From contig NZ_WQNH01000045.1 in the NCBI RefSeq assembly GCF_009812055.1, forward strand, positions 24,015 through 88,014: DNA of 64,000 bases. Direction: 5' to 3'. Made by a program: the position numbers and the translations under genes. Below are positions 16,553 to 25,430 of the stretch, piece by piece. The stretch is from Chelativorans xinjiangensis. Lineage in GTDB: Bacteria > Pseudomonadota > Alphaproteobacteria > Rhizobiales > Rhizobiaceae. The stretch's first letter is position 1. Each line of letters opens with the position of its first letter. Under the pieces are notes generated by a model. That model searched no databases. It saw nothing but the letters and a program-made list of their open reading frames with translations, and was not told the origin of the DNA.

Positions 16553-17863
16553 ATGCGCATGAAACTGACCGGCATGCTCGCCGGAATAGGCCTTGCTTTG
16601 TCCAGCGGAACGTCCGTGTTCGCGCAGGAACTCACCATCTTCTGGGCCGAATGGGATCCCGCCAACTATTTGCAGGAACTGGTCAACGAGTACACGGCCG
16701 AAACCGGCGTCACGGTCAGGGTCGAGACGACACCCTGGGCGGACTTCCAGACCAAGGCTTTCGCCGAGTTCAACGCGCACGGTGACGCCTATGACCTGGT
16801 GGTCGGCGATTCACAGTGGCTGGGGGCCGGCTCGGAGGGCGGACACTATGTCGATCTGACCGAGTTCTTCGAGGAGCACAAGATCGCAGAGACCTTCGTG
16901 CCGGCGACGGTCAGCGCCTATGCCGAGTATCCGAAAGCCAGCGGCAAGTACTGGGCGGTTCCGACGGAGGGCGACGCCAATGGCTGGGCCTACCGCAAGG
17001 ACTGGTTCGAGGACCCGGAAGAGATGGCCGCCTTCAAGGAGAAATACGGCTACGACCTCGACGTGCCGAAGGACTACAAGCAACTCCGCGACATCGCCGA
17101 GTTCTTCCATCGCCCGGACGAGGGCCGCTACGGCATCGCCCTTTATACCGACAACTCCTATGACGGCCTGATCATGGGTGTGGAGCAGACGATCTTCACT
17201 TATGGCGGCGAGCTCGGCGACTACGAGACGTTCCAGGTCCAGGAGGTCACGAACTCGCCCGAGAACGTCGAAGCGCTCGAGATGTACCGCGAGCTCTATG
17301 AGTTCACGCCGCCCAACTGGGGCAAGACTTTCTTCCTTGAGAACAACCAGGCCATTACCGAGGGCCTGGCGGCGATGAGCATGAACTATTTCGCCTTCTT
17401 CCCGGCGCTCGCCAATCCGGCGACCAACCCGAACGCGGATTCCACCGGCTACTTCGTCAATCCGCCCGGACCGACGGGCGCGCAACATGCCGCTCTCGGT
17501 GGCCAGGGGCTGTCGATCGTCAGCTATTCGCAGAACCAGGAAGAAGCCTTCAAGTTCCTGGAGTGGTTCATCCAGGAGGACGTGCAGAAGAAGTGGGCCG
17601 AGCTCGGCGGCTACACCTGCCATGCGGCGGTTCTGGAATCGGAGGAGTTCCGCAACGCCACGCCGTTCAACGAGGCCTTCTACCAGTCGATGCAGATCGT
17701 GAAGGACTTCTGGGCGGTGCCGGAATACGCGGAGTTGCTCACCCAGATGAACAACCGCGTCTATCCCTTTGTGGTCGGCGGCGAGGGCACCGCGAAAGAC
17801 GCCCTCGACGGGCTCGCCGCGGATTGGGAAGAGACATTCAAGAGGTATGGCCGTCTGAAATAG
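16553..17863 (+). CDS. Sugar ABC transporter substrate-binding protein (family 1)
   Basis: 436 residues from the ATG at 16553, preceded by GGGAGGA. A signal peptide (MRMKLTGMLAGIGLALSSG, ending near FAQ) is followed by a family 1 carbohydrate-binding fold: LTIFWAEWDPANYLQELV, ETTPWADFQTKAF, YDLVVGDSQWLG and GLSIVSYSQNQEEAFKFL. It delivers a sugar or polyol to the permease pair encoded next. Codon usage matches its neighbours. The substrate is unknown, but the shared operators suggest one metabolised by the epimerase and dehydratase genes at 23.5-27.5 kb. Confidence 0.93.
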   Translation: MRMKLTGMLAGIGLALSSGTSVFAQELTIFWAEWDPANYLQELVNEYTAETGVTVRVETTPWADFQTKAFAEFNAHGDAYDLVVGDSQWLGAGSEGGHYVDLTEFFEEHKIAETFVPATVSAYAEYPKASGKYWAVPTEGDANGWAYRKDWFEDPEEMAAFKEKYGYDLDVPKDYKQLRDIAEFFHRPDEGRYGIALYTDNSYDGLIMGVEQTIFTYGGELGDYETFQVQEVTNSPENVEALEMYRELYEFTPPNWGKTFFLENNQAITEGLAAMSMNYFAFFPALANPATNPNADSTGYFVNPPGPTGAQHAALGGQGLSIVSYSQNQEEAFKFLEWFIQEDVQKKWAELGGYTCHAAVLESEEFRNATPFNEAFYQSMQIVKDFWAVPEYAELLTQMNNRVYPFVVGGEGTAKDALDGLAADWEETFKRYGRLK

Positions 17864-17918
17864 GGGCGGGGAAGGCGGAGGGGGCGCCTGCTCCCTCCGC
17901 CTCTCAAGCAACTTGCCG

Positions 17919-18851
17919 ATGACTGACGTGGAAAGGAACCGGGTCGTGACGACGGTCGCCCTTGAAAGGCTGGATCCCCGCTCGCGCGCTGCCGCCCGCG
18001 GCTGGAGCGATCTTACGATCCGCAACATGTTCATCATTCCGACGATCGTCTTCCTGATCGTCTTCAACATCTTCCCGCTGCTCTATTCGCTCGGCTATTC
18101 CTTCACCGACTTTCGCGCGTCGGTCAGTGCGCCGGCAAATTTCGTCGGCCTCGACAACTATCAGCGGCTCCTTTCCGACCCGAACATCTGGCGCAACTTC
18201 ACGGTGACGGCGAAATACGTGATCGTCTCGGTCGGCGGGCAGATGATCGTCGGCTTCGGCGTGGCGCTCCTGCTCAATCGCAGCTTCCCCTTCAAGGGCT
18301 TTGTGACGACGCTGCTGCTTCTGCCGATGATGATGTCGATGGCGGTCGTCGGCCTTTTCTGGAAGCTGCTCTACGATCCGTCCTGGGGCATCATCAATTA
18401 CGCCCTTGGCCTTGGCCGGTTCGACTGGCTGTCCAACCCCGACATGGCGCTCTACGCGGTGGCCATCACAGATATCTGGATGTGGTCGCCCTTTGTGATG
18501 CTTCTGTCGCTGGCGGGCCTCTCGGCCGTGCCGAAGCATCTCTACGAGGCGGCGGCGATCGACCGTGCCAGCAACTGGTACACCTTCACCCATATCACGC
18601 TGCCGCTGGTATCGCCGCTTCTCCTCATCGCCCTCATCTTCCGCACGATGGAGGCGTTCAAGAGTTTCGACCTTCCCTTCATCATGAGCGGGCAGCCGAC
18701 CACCGAGGTGGTCGCCATACGCCTCTACAAGATGGCCTTCCAGGAATGGCAGACCGGGCTTTCCTGCGCGCTCGCCTACATCATGCTGATCGTCGTGATC
18801 GCGATCACCAACATCTACGTCAAATATCTGAACCGCGTGAAGGAGCGCTGA
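17919..18851 (+). CDS. Sugar ABC transporter permease (MalF/UgpA type)
   Basis: 310 residues from the ATG at 17919 (an upstream TTG at 17913 is less likely). Six membrane helices and the EAA loop EAAAIDRASNWYTFTHITLP, which contacts the ATPase, are visible. The N-terminal part carries FPLLYSLGYSFTDFR, typical of MalF-type sugar permeases. It lies 55 bases after the binding protein and one base before the second permease, in one operon. Confidence 0.95.
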   Translation: MTDVERNRVVTTVALERLDPRSRAAARGWSDLTIRNMFIIPTIVFLIVFNIFPLLYSLGYSFTDFRASVSAPANFVGLDNYQRLLSDPNIWRNFTVTAKYVIVSVGGQMIVGFGVALLLNRSFPFKGFVTTLLLLPMMMSMAVVGLFWKLLYDPSWGIINYALGLGRFDWLSNPDMALYAVAITDIWMWSPFVMLLSLAGLSAVPKHLYEAAAIDRASNWYTFTHITLPLVSPLLLIALIFRTMEAFKSFDLPFIMSGQPTTEVVAIRLYKMAFQEWQTGLSCALAYIMLIVVIAITNIYVKYLNRVKER

Positions 18852-18852
18852 G

Positions 18853-19809
18853 ATGGCCGCCGTCAAGACGCCGCGTCAGAAGGTGGCGAACCAGCTGGCC
18901 ATCGCGGCCGTCATCGTCATCGCCATCATCTTCCTGGCTCCGATCTATTGGATCGGCTCCACGGCCTTCAAGCCGCGGGCGCTCGCCACCACCGTGCCGC
19001 CGACCGTTCTCTTCCAGCCGGAGGTCACGCCCTTCGTCAAACTGTTCACCAGGCGCGTCCAGCTCAACCGGCCGGTCGAGCCCGGAGCCTACGAGGCCGC
19101 GCCCTGGTGGGAAAAGCGGATCTATGACGGCGGCGAGCGGGTGCTGCGCGTGGGCGAGGATGTGCAGCTCTCCGGCTATCCCGATCGTTTCCTGAACAGC
19201 CTGATCATTGCCGTCACCAGCACCCTCCTCGCCGTCTCGATGGGCACGCTGACGGCTTACGGGTTCTCGCGCTTCAGAGTGGCAGGCGAGCAGGACTGGC
19301 TCTTCTTCATCCTGTCGACGCGCATGCTGCCGCCGGTCGTCGTGGCGATCCCGATGTTCCTCATGTACCGCGTCGTGGGCATGACCGACACGCATATCGG
19401 CCTCATCATCCTCTACACCGCCTTCAATCTCTCCTTCTCGGTGTGGCTCATGAAGGGCTTCATCGACGAGATCCCGAAGGAATACGAGGAGGCCGCGCTG
19501 GTCGACGGCTACACGCGCATGCAGGCCTTCTTCAAGATCGTGCTGCCGGAGGCGGCCACAGGCATCGCCGCAACGGCCGTCTTCTGCTTCATCACGGCCT
19601 GGAACGAATATGCCTTCGCGCTGATGATGACCAACCGGCGCGCCCAGACCGCGCCGCCCTTCATCCCCGCCCAGGTCGGTTCCGGCTTGACCGACTGGAC
19701 GACGATCGCCGCCGGCACGTTCCTGTTCCTGCTGCCGGTCGCCATCTTCACGTTCCTGCTTCGCAACCATCTGCTGCGCGGCATGTCCTTCGGAGCGATA
19801 CGCAAATGA
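18853..19809 (+). CDS. Sugar ABC transporter permease (MalG/UgpE type)
   Basis: 318 residues with six predicted helices and the EAA motif EEAALVDGYTRMQAFFKIVL. A periplasmic insert between helices 1 and 2 (about residues 50-110, rich in charged residues and prolines) is longer than in MalG and is typical of two-ATPase polyol importers. It pairs with the preceding permease. The stop overlaps the next small gene by 4 bases. Confidence 0.95.
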   Translation: MAAVKTPRQKVANQLAIAAVIVIAIIFLAPIYWIGSTAFKPRALATTVPPTVLFQPEVTPFVKLFTRRVQLNRPVEPGAYEAAPWWEKRIYDGGERVLRVGEDVQLSGYPDRFLNSLIIAVTSTLLAVSMGTLTAYGFSRFRVAGEQDWLFFILSTRMLPPVVVAIPMFLMYRVVGMTDTHIGLIILYTAFNLSFSVWLMKGFIDEIPKEYEEAALVDGYTRMQAFFKIVLPEAATGIAATAVFCFITAWNEYAFALMMTNRRAQTAPPFIPAQVGSGLTDWTTIAAGTFLFLLPVAIFTFLLRNHLLRGMSFGAIRK

Positions 19810-20027
19810 GCTTCCGCAGGCTGAACCGGAAATATCTCGTGCCGGGGGCGCAGACCGTGATGATCCTCGGCATCGCCGCGCTTTGCCAGCCCTGGAACCT
19901 GTTCCTGCATCGCTACGGCGTGACGATCACCCTCATCGGGCTCGTGGCCTTCATCATCACCTCCCATATCGGGCCCGAGCAGGAGGCGCCCGAAGAGGAC
20001 ACGCGTGACGGGAGGCTGGCGGAATGA
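19806..20027 (+). CDS. Small two-helix membrane protein in an ABC importer operon
   Basis: 73 residues from the ATG at 19806, overlapping both the upstream permease and the downstream ATPase by 4 bases. It has two hydrophobic segments (about 15-30 and 38-55) and an acidic tail (EQEAPEEDTRD). I do not recognise a named family. Its position between permeases and ATPases, with coupling on both sides, argues that it is real and works with the transporter. A comparable small membrane protein (DUF2160) occurs in the rhizobial glycerol importer operon, but the sequences do not obviously match. Confidence 0.7.
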   Translation: MSFRRLNRKYLVPGAQTVMILGIAALCQPWNLFLHRYGVTITLIGLVAFIITSHIGPEQEAPEEDTRDGRLAE

Positions 20028-21133
20028 CGCATATCGAGCTTCGCGGCGTGCAAAAATTTTTCGGCGAGGTTCAGGTCATCAAGGACATGAACCTTGTCAT
20101 TGAGGACAACGAGTTCATCGTCATGCTGGGGCCGTCGGGCTGCGGCAAGACGACGACGCTGCGCGCCGTCGCCGGCCTCGAGACGATCGACGAGGGCGAC
20201 ATCCTGATCGACGGCAAGGTGGTGCAGCATCTGAAGGCCGCCGACCGCGACATCGCCTTCGTGTTCCAGTCCTTCTCGCTCTACCCGCACATGACTGTCT
20301 ACGAGAACATCGCCTTCCCGCTGCGCGCGACGCGGCAGAGCAAGGCGGAGGTCGACCGGGCGGTGCGCCAGGTGGCGGACGTGCTGCGGATCGCGCCGCT
20401 CCTGAAGCGCCGGCCGTCGGCCCTGTCGGGCGGCGACATGCAGCGCGTGGCGATCGGCCGTGCGCTGGTGCGCAGTCCCAAGGCGCTTTTGATGGACGAG
20501 CCCATCGGCGCGCTCGACGCCAAGCTGCGTGAGGAGATGCGCACCGAAATAAAGCGCCTGCACATGAAGCAGGGCTCCACCACCATCTACGTCACCCACG
20601 ACCAGGTGGAGGCGATGGCACTCGCCGACCGCATCGTCATCATGAACGACGGCGTGCTGCAGCAGGTGGGCACGCCGGACGACGTCTATACCCACCCCGC
20701 CAATCTCTTTGTCGCACAGTTCGTCGGCAGCCCGGTGATGAACGTTGCGGAAGCGCACGTGGCCGAGACGGCGTCGGAAGCCCGCGTCGTCATGCCGGGC
20801 GCGGCAGAGGGTTTTGTCTTCCCGCGAACTCTTCTCGGCCGGCTCGAAGCTGGCGGAGCGAAGGGGGACGGTCTCGCGCTCGGCATCCGCCCTGAGGGCG
20901 TGCTTGTCGAGCGCGAGCGCCGGGAGGGCTACCTGCCGGTCGAGGCACACATCATCGAGCCGCTCGGCTCGCACGATATCATCGACCTCAAGGTCGGCAC
21001 GCAGATGCTGAGGGCACGCACAAAGGCCGGTTTCGTGCCGCGCCCAGGCGAAAAAGTGTGGGTCAGGATCGATCCCGCCCAGGCGCATTTCTTCGATGCG
21101 GAAAGCGGCAGGTCTTTCGGGGTGAGGTTGTGA
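20024..21133 (+). CDS. Sugar ABC transporter ATP-binding protein, first copy
   Basis: 369 residues of the MalK/UgpC group: Walker A GPSGCGKTT (near residue 36), signature LSGGDMQRVAIGRAL (near 134), Walker B LLMDEPIGALD and switch VTHDQ, followed by a C-terminal TOBE-like regulatory domain (about 240-369). The signature has D and M (LSGGDMQR) in place of the usual QQ. It overlaps the preceding small gene by 4 bases. With the second ATPase it probably makes a heterodimer, as in other two-ATPase importers. Confidence 0.95.
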   Translation: MTHIELRGVQKFFGEVQVIKDMNLVIEDNEFIVMLGPSGCGKTTTLRAVAGLETIDEGDILIDGKVVQHLKAADRDIAFVFQSFSLYPHMTVYENIAFPLRATRQSKAEVDRAVRQVADVLRIAPLLKRRPSALSGGDMQRVAIGRALVRSPKALLMDEPIGALDAKLREEMRTEIKRLHMKQGSTTIYVTHDQVEAMALADRIVIMNDGVLQQVGTPDDVYTHPANLFVAQFVGSPVMNVAEAHVAETASEARVVMPGAAEGFVFPRTLLGRLEAGGAKGDGLALGIRPEGVLVERERREGYLPVEAHIIEPLGSHDIIDLKVGTQMLRARTKAGFVPRPGEKVWVRIDPAQAHFFDAESGRSFGVRL

Positions 21134-21181
21134 TGGCAATGCGCCCGGTGTTGCAAGGATTATACGGCGGTGTCCCTTCGC

Positions 21182-21340
21182 GCCCCCCTCTGTCCTGCCG
21201 GACATCTCCCCCACGAGGGGGGAGATCGGCCATCGCGGACGGCTTCGCTAATCGCCAACATTGCAGAAGAAATGCCGGAGCAAGCGGCCGGCACAATCTC
21301 CCCCCTTGTGGGGGAGATGTCCGGCAGGACAGAGGGGGGC
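21182..21340. repeat. Intergenic inverted repeat with 33-bp perfect arms
   Basis: Arms 21182-21214 and 21308-21340 are exact reverse complements (starting GCCCCCCTCTGTCC) around a 93-base centre that itself has CCCCC/GGGGG pairing. This is the kind of G/C-rich palindromic element frequent in Mesorhizobium and relatives. It sits inside the ABC operon between the two ATPase genes and may reduce or terminate transcription before the second ATPase. Confidence 0.85.
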
Positions 21341-21398
21341 AACATAGAGCGCCTGCTTCCCGATTTTGTCGCCCTCGCGCCGTGGGAGCGCTCTGAAG

Positions 21399-22478
21399 AT
21401 GGCCCATATCGAGCTGAAAAACACCACAAAGAAGTTCGGTGCCACGACCGCTCTCCGCAACCTGGACCTGGAGATCGCCGACGGCGAGTTCTTCGTCCTG
21501 CTCGGCGAGACGGGGGCAGGCAAGACGACGACGCTGCGGCTGATCGCCGGCCTGGAAAGGCCGACCGAAGGGCAGATCCTCATCGATGGCGCGGATGTCA
21601 GCAACTGGGGACCGGCCGAGCGCGACGTGGCGCTGGTGCTGCAGCAATACTCGCTCTATCCGCGCTATACGGTGCGCGAGAACCTCGAATTTCCGCTGAA
21701 GGCGAAGATCCGGCATGTCGAGCCGGAGGAGATAAGGAATCAGGTGGCCCGCGCAGCAAAAATCCTGCGCATCGAGCACCTGCTCGACCGCAAGACGGAC
21801 AGGCTGTCGGGCGGCGAGATGCAGCGTGTCTCCATCGGCCGCGCCATCGTGCGCAGGCCGCGCGTCTTCCTGATGGACGAGCCGCTGTCCGCACTCGACG
21901 CCAAGCTGCGCGAGGCGCTGCGCACGGAACTGAAAAACCTGCAGATGACGCTCGGCGCCACCTTCCTCTTCGTCACGCATGACCAGATCGAGGCCATGTC
22001 GATGGGCGACAAGATCGGCGTTTTGGACAGGGGCCGACTGGTGCAGACGGGCACGCCCTACGAGATCTACAACAATCCGCGCAGCACCTTCGTCGCCCGT
22101 TCCGTTGGTTCGCCGCCGATGAACCTCCTCGACGGCCGGCTGGTGGAAGGACGGGCGGTCGTCGCGCCGAAGCGTTTCGAGTTGCCGCTGAACGGGCAGG
22201 CAGGCGCAGTTTCGGAAGGGCGCCCGCTCGTCTTCGGCATTCGCCCGGAAGACCTCACCGTGGAGCCCGGCGCGCCCGTCGAGGCGACGGTGCACGACGT
22301 GGAGAACCACGGCGTCGAAAAAATCCTCACCCTGCGTGCCGGCGATGCCATGCTGCACGCCACCGTTTCCGCCCGGATGAACGTCGCGGTGGACGAGACG
22401 GTGCAGTTCGCGTGGAACCCCGAAAAGGTTGTCCTTTTCGATGATGCCAGCGGCTTGAGCCTGCGGCACGGAGGGTAG
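21399..22478 (+). CDS. Sugar ABC transporter ATP-binding protein, second copy
   Basis: 359 residues from the ATG at 21399 (MAHIELKN). Walker A is GETGAGKTT (near residue 37), signature LSGGEMQRVSIGRAI (near 136), Walker B FLMDEPLSALD and switch VTHDQ; a TOBE-like domain follows. It is paralogous to the preceding ATPase, yet separated from it by a 265-base gap containing the 33-base palindrome. An upstream in-frame extension to 21366 lacks support. It completes the importer. Confidence 0.94.
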   Translation: MAHIELKNTTKKFGATTALRNLDLEIADGEFFVLLGETGAGKTTTLRLIAGLERPTEGQILIDGADVSNWGPAERDVALVLQQYSLYPRYTVRENLEFPLKAKIRHVEPEEIRNQVARAAKILRIEHLLDRKTDRLSGGEMQRVSIGRAIVRRPRVFLMDEPLSALDAKLREALRTELKNLQMTLGATFLFVTHDQIEAMSMGDKIGVLDRGRLVQTGTPYEIYNNPRSTFVARSVGSPPMNLLDGRLVEGRAVVAPKRFELPLNGQAGAVSEGRPLVFGIRPEDLTVEPGAPVEATVHDVENHGVEKILTLRAGDAMLHATVSARMNVAVDETVQFAWNPEKVVLFDDASGLSLRHGG

Positions 22479-22503
22479 GCGGCTGTCGGTACGCCGGGAA
22501 TAG

Positions 22504-22532
22504 GGCCGGGGGGCTGCCGCAGCCGACCGGCC
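22504..22532. terminator. Candidate bidirectional terminator between convergent genes
   Basis: Nested G/C-rich hairpin: outer arms GGCCGG and CCGGCC, with an inner GGCTGC-C-GCAGCC stem. It lies in the 68-base gap between the convergent ABC ATPase and 2-hydroxyacid dehydrogenase genes. No strong U-run follows on either side. Confidence 0.4.
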
Positions 22533-22546
22533 TGGCCCAACTCACG

Positions 22547-23515
22547 TCACTGAAATCGCTTCCGATAAAGCTCCATCGCCTCCGGATTGCAAAGGTTCTT
22601 GGGCAATTGTCCGTCGAGCACCCGGATCGCCTCTTCAGCCGCGCCCGTTCCCATCCTCATCATGCTTTCCTCAGTGATGCCGGCGGCGTGCGGCGTGAGG
22701 ATGACGTTGTCGAAGGTGAAATAGGGATGATCGGCCGGCAGCGGGTGGGAATCGAAAACGTCGAGTGCGGCACCCGCAATGCGGCCCTCGCCAAGGGCGG
22801 CGATGAGCGCCTCCTGGTCGACGACGGGGCCGCGCGAGACGTTGACGAGCAGGGCCGAAGGCTTCATGCGCGCGATGCGCTCCCGGCTGATGAGACCCCG
22901 CGTGTCGGGCGTCAGCGGGCAGCACAGCACGATGATGTCGCTTTCCTCGATGAGCTGGTCGAGGTTTGCCGGTCGCGCACCCTCGGGCAGGGTGGCGGGC
23001 GTGCGCGTGTTGACCACGAGGTCAAGACCGAAACCTCGTGCGACGCGGAAGACGGCGCGGCCCACATTGCCCATGCCGACGATACCCATAGTGCGGCCGC
23101 CGAGTTCGGCGCCGTGGTCGGCATGGGCACGGCCGGCAAACCATCCCGTCGCCCTCAGGTCGCGGTCCATGCGGCGGAAACGCCGGAGAAGCGCCAGCGT
23201 GACCAGGAAAACATGCTCGGCCACCGTTCGTGCGTTGGCGCCCGGGACGTTGGCGACCAGCACGCCGGCCGCCGTCGCCGCCTCGACCGGGATCATGTCG
23301 AGCCCGGCGCCGTGGCGGATGGCGGCGCGCAGGCGGGGTGCGGCGGAAAAGAGCGAGGCCGGCAACGGCGCGCGGACGATGACGATATCGGCTTCGCGGC
23401 CTTCCTCAAGCAGCGTCTCGGGATCGGCGTTGCTCGCAATGCGCAGCTCGCCGGCCTCGGCCAGCATGGCCTCCGCGCGCGGATGAAGCGCGTTGGTGGA
23501 AAGGATAACCGGCAA
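22547..23515 (-). CDS. D-isomer-specific 2-hydroxyacid dehydrogenase
   Basis: About 322 residues. The N-terminal start is probably the TTG at 23515 (reading PVILSTNALHP), 11 bases after the GntR stop; no ATG is available there. NAD-binding GMGNVGRAVFRVA, catalytic Arg in LLVNVSRGPVVDQ, Glu in the following region and His in LTPHAAGITEES define the family. These enzymes interconvert 2-hydroxy and 2-keto acids. It is the last gene of the run starting at 26318, so its likely substrate is the keto acid made by the enolase-superfamily dehydratase. The open frame upstream to 23821 overlaps GntR and is a shadow. Confidence 0.9.
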   Translation of the reverse strand: MPVILSTNALHPRAEAMLAEAGELRIASNADPETLLEEGREADIVIVRAPLPASLFSAAPRLRAAIRHGAGLDMIPVEAATAAGVLVANVPGANARTVAEHVFLVTLALLRRFRRMDRDLRATGWFAGRAHADHGAELGGRTMGIVGMGNVGRAVFRVARGFGLDLVVNTRTPATLPEGARPANLDQLIEESDIIVLCCPLTPDTRGLISRERIARMKPSALLVNVSRGPVVDQEALIAALGEGRIAGAALDVFDSHPLPADHPYFTFDNVILTPHAAGITEESMMRMGTGAAEEAIRVLDGQLPKNLCNPEAMELYRKRFQ

Positions 23516-23526
23516 AGGACCCGTAC

Positions 23527-24231
23527 CTATGCTTGCTCGACCGCCCCGGACTCTACGCCGCCGATCAGGCCCTTCCAATAGCTCTCCGCCCCCTTGAGAT
23601 GCGCGCTCATCAGGGCTTGCGCCAGATTGCCGTCGCGGCGCTGGAGCGCCTCGTAGATTTGGATGTGCTCGGCGTGCGAGCGCCGCGCGCGCTCCGGGTC
23701 GCTGAAATAGATCGGCAGGCGCTGTTCGCCCATCAGATAGTAGACGCTGCAGACCTTGTGGAAAACGCTGTTCTGGGTGGCGCGTACGATCTCCAGATGG
23801 AAGTCGCGGTCCTCCCGCCACAGGCCTTCGCCAGCGGCAAGCCGCTGCTCCGAGGCGTTCAGGATCTCGCGCAGCCGCTCGAAATTTTCCTCCGTCGCGC
23901 GTTCGCAGGCAAGCTCCGCCGCCTTGATCTCGTGGATCTTGCGCAATTCCACCGTCTCATAGATCTGGATCGGGTCGAGCGGCACGCCGGCTCTGGCGAA
24001 CAGCGCCATCGCCTCGACGCTCGCCTGGTTCGTCGTAAGATAGATGCCGGATTTTGCACGGCGCTCGACGATGCGCATGGCCTCGAGGATCGCCAGGGCC
24101 TCGCGGACCTGGCCACGGCTAACGGCAAAATGCTCGGCCAGCTCGCGCTCGGACGGCGTGCGCCCGTTCGCTGCATTGGAGCGGGAATAGAGATAGGCTG
24201 CCAGGTCCGGCAGGAGGTTGTTCTCCTTCAT
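23527..24231 (-). CDS. GntR family regulator (FCD type), probable master of the TGGT-N3-ACCA sites
   Basis: 234 residues from the ATG at 24231, overlapping the dehydratase stop by 4 bases. The winged HTH (about 5-72) shows GRTPSERELAEHFAVSRGQVREAL, close to FadR-type proteins with the arginines expected to read TGGT. The FCD domain (about 80-215) has ELRKIHEIKAAELA, DRDFHLEIVRATQN and RRSHAEHIQIYEAL. FadR and relatives bind TGGT-N3-ACCA palindromes, and five such sites lie in this window, two of them in the divergent region that starts this operon. Regulation by it is inferred. Confidence 0.9.
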   Translation of the reverse strand: MKENNLLPDLAAYLYSRSNAANGRTPSERELAEHFAVSRGQVREALAILEAMRIVERRAKSGIYLTTNQASVEAMALFARAGVPLDPIQIYETVELRKIHEIKAAELACERATEENFERLREILNASEQRLAAGEGLWREDRDFHLEIVRATQNSVFHKVCSVYYLMGEQRLPIYFSDPERARRSHAEHIQIYEALQRRDGNLAQALMSAHLKGAESYWKGLIGGVESGAVEQA

Positions 24232-25400
24232 GGGCTCTTCTGCGCGTGCGCCTCCAGGAACTTTTCGCGTACCGTGAAGCCCAGGCCCGGCTTTTCCGGA
24301 ATCCGGACCATGCCATCGCTCGCCTCCACCTTTTCCTCGATCAGGTCGTGGATCATGGGATTGGCGCCGAGGGAATATTCGACGATGAAACTCGCCGGCG
24401 AGGCCGCGCATACATGCAAGCCGGCGAAGAAACAAGGCGCCCCGGCCCACAAATGCGGCGCCAGCCGCAGGTTGAAGGCACTGGCAAGCGCGCCGATATG
24501 CATGGCCTCGGTGATGCCACCGCAGAAGCCGGGATCGGGCTGGAAGATGTCCGCGGACCTAAGAAGCGCAAGCTCGCGGAAAGCGAACCGCGTTGCCTCG
24601 CTCTCGCCGGCAGCCACCGGAACGCTGCTTGAGGCGCGCACCTCCGCCATGCCCCTCTTGTCGTCGGCGATCACCGGCTCCTCGAACCAGGCAAGGTCGC
24701 AGTCGGCGACGAGATGGGTGAAGCGCTTTGCCTCGGCCACGGTATAGGTGCCGTGCGCATCCGCCATCAGATCGATATCCGGACCGAGGGTTGCCCGTGC
24801 CGCGCGCACCCGCGCGGCCGAGACCTGCACCGGCCCGTCCTGGGCGCCGACGCGCATCTTGACCGCCTTGAAGCCGCCCGTCTCGACATAGGCCAGCAAT
24901 TGTTCGCCGATCGTCTCCGGCCCCGCCCAGCCGCCGGAGGCATAGGCCGGCAGGCGCTCGGCCTTGCGGCCGCCGAGAAGCCGCCAGACCGGCTGGCCGA
25001 GGGATTTGCCCAGAATGTCCCACAATGCGATGTCGACGGCACTGATGGCCGCCACCGTCAGCCCGCGCCGGGCGAGTATCGGCATGGCGTGGCCGCTGGA
25101 TGCCGCCGTCTCGTGGCGCGCGTCGTTATAGAGCATCTCCCAGATGACGCTTATATCGGCCGGGTCGCGGCCGATCAGCCTCGGGCCGATCTCGTGGTTG
25201 AGAAGGTAGACGAGGGCGGCGTAGGTGCCGGCACTTCCCGCGGCGTTCTTGCCTTCCCCCCAGCCGACGAGGCCGTCATCGGTCGTAATCCGCAGGATCG
25301 CCGCGTCGAAGGTGGCCGTCTGGCCGAAATCGCTGCGGTGCTGGCGACCTTCCTCGATGGGTATGCGCACCCACCACGCCTCTACTTGTCTGATCCGCAT
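24228..25400 (-). CDS. Mandelate racemase/muconate lactonizing enzyme family protein (sugar-acid dehydratase type)
   Basis: 390 residues with both enolase-superfamily domains. Metal ligands are the D of LMADAHGTY, the E of LAWFEEPV and the E of VAAGESEATR; the lysine in FKAVKMRVG and the histidine in LRLAPHLWAG are the likely base and acid pair. The pattern fits acid-sugar dehydratases of the family, though the substrate cannot be read from sequence. It sits between the TIM-barrel isomerase and GntR in one operon, suggesting it makes a 2-keto-3-deoxy acid from an imported sugar acid. Confidence 0.88.
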   Translation of the reverse strand: MRIRQVEAWWVRIPIEEGRQHRSDFGQTATFDAAILRITTDDGLVGWGEGKNAAGSAGTYAALVYLLNHEIGPRLIGRDPADISVIWEMLYNDARHETAASSGHAMPILARRGLTVAAISAVDIALWDILGKSLGQPVWRLLGGRKAERLPAYASGGWAGPETIGEQLLAYVETGGFKAVKMRVGAQDGPVQVSAARVRAARATLGPDIDLMADAHGTYTVAEAKRFTHLVADCDLAWFEEPVIADDKRGMAEVRASSSVPVAAGESEATRFAFRELALLRSADIFQPDPGFCGGITEAMHIGALASAFNLRLAPHLWAGAPCFFAGLHVCAASPASFIVEYSLGANPMIHDLIEEKVEASDGMVRIPEKPGLGFTVREKFLEAHAQKSP

Positions 25401-25430
25401 GCCCGTTCCCCGACCCGCCGCCTGGTGCCG

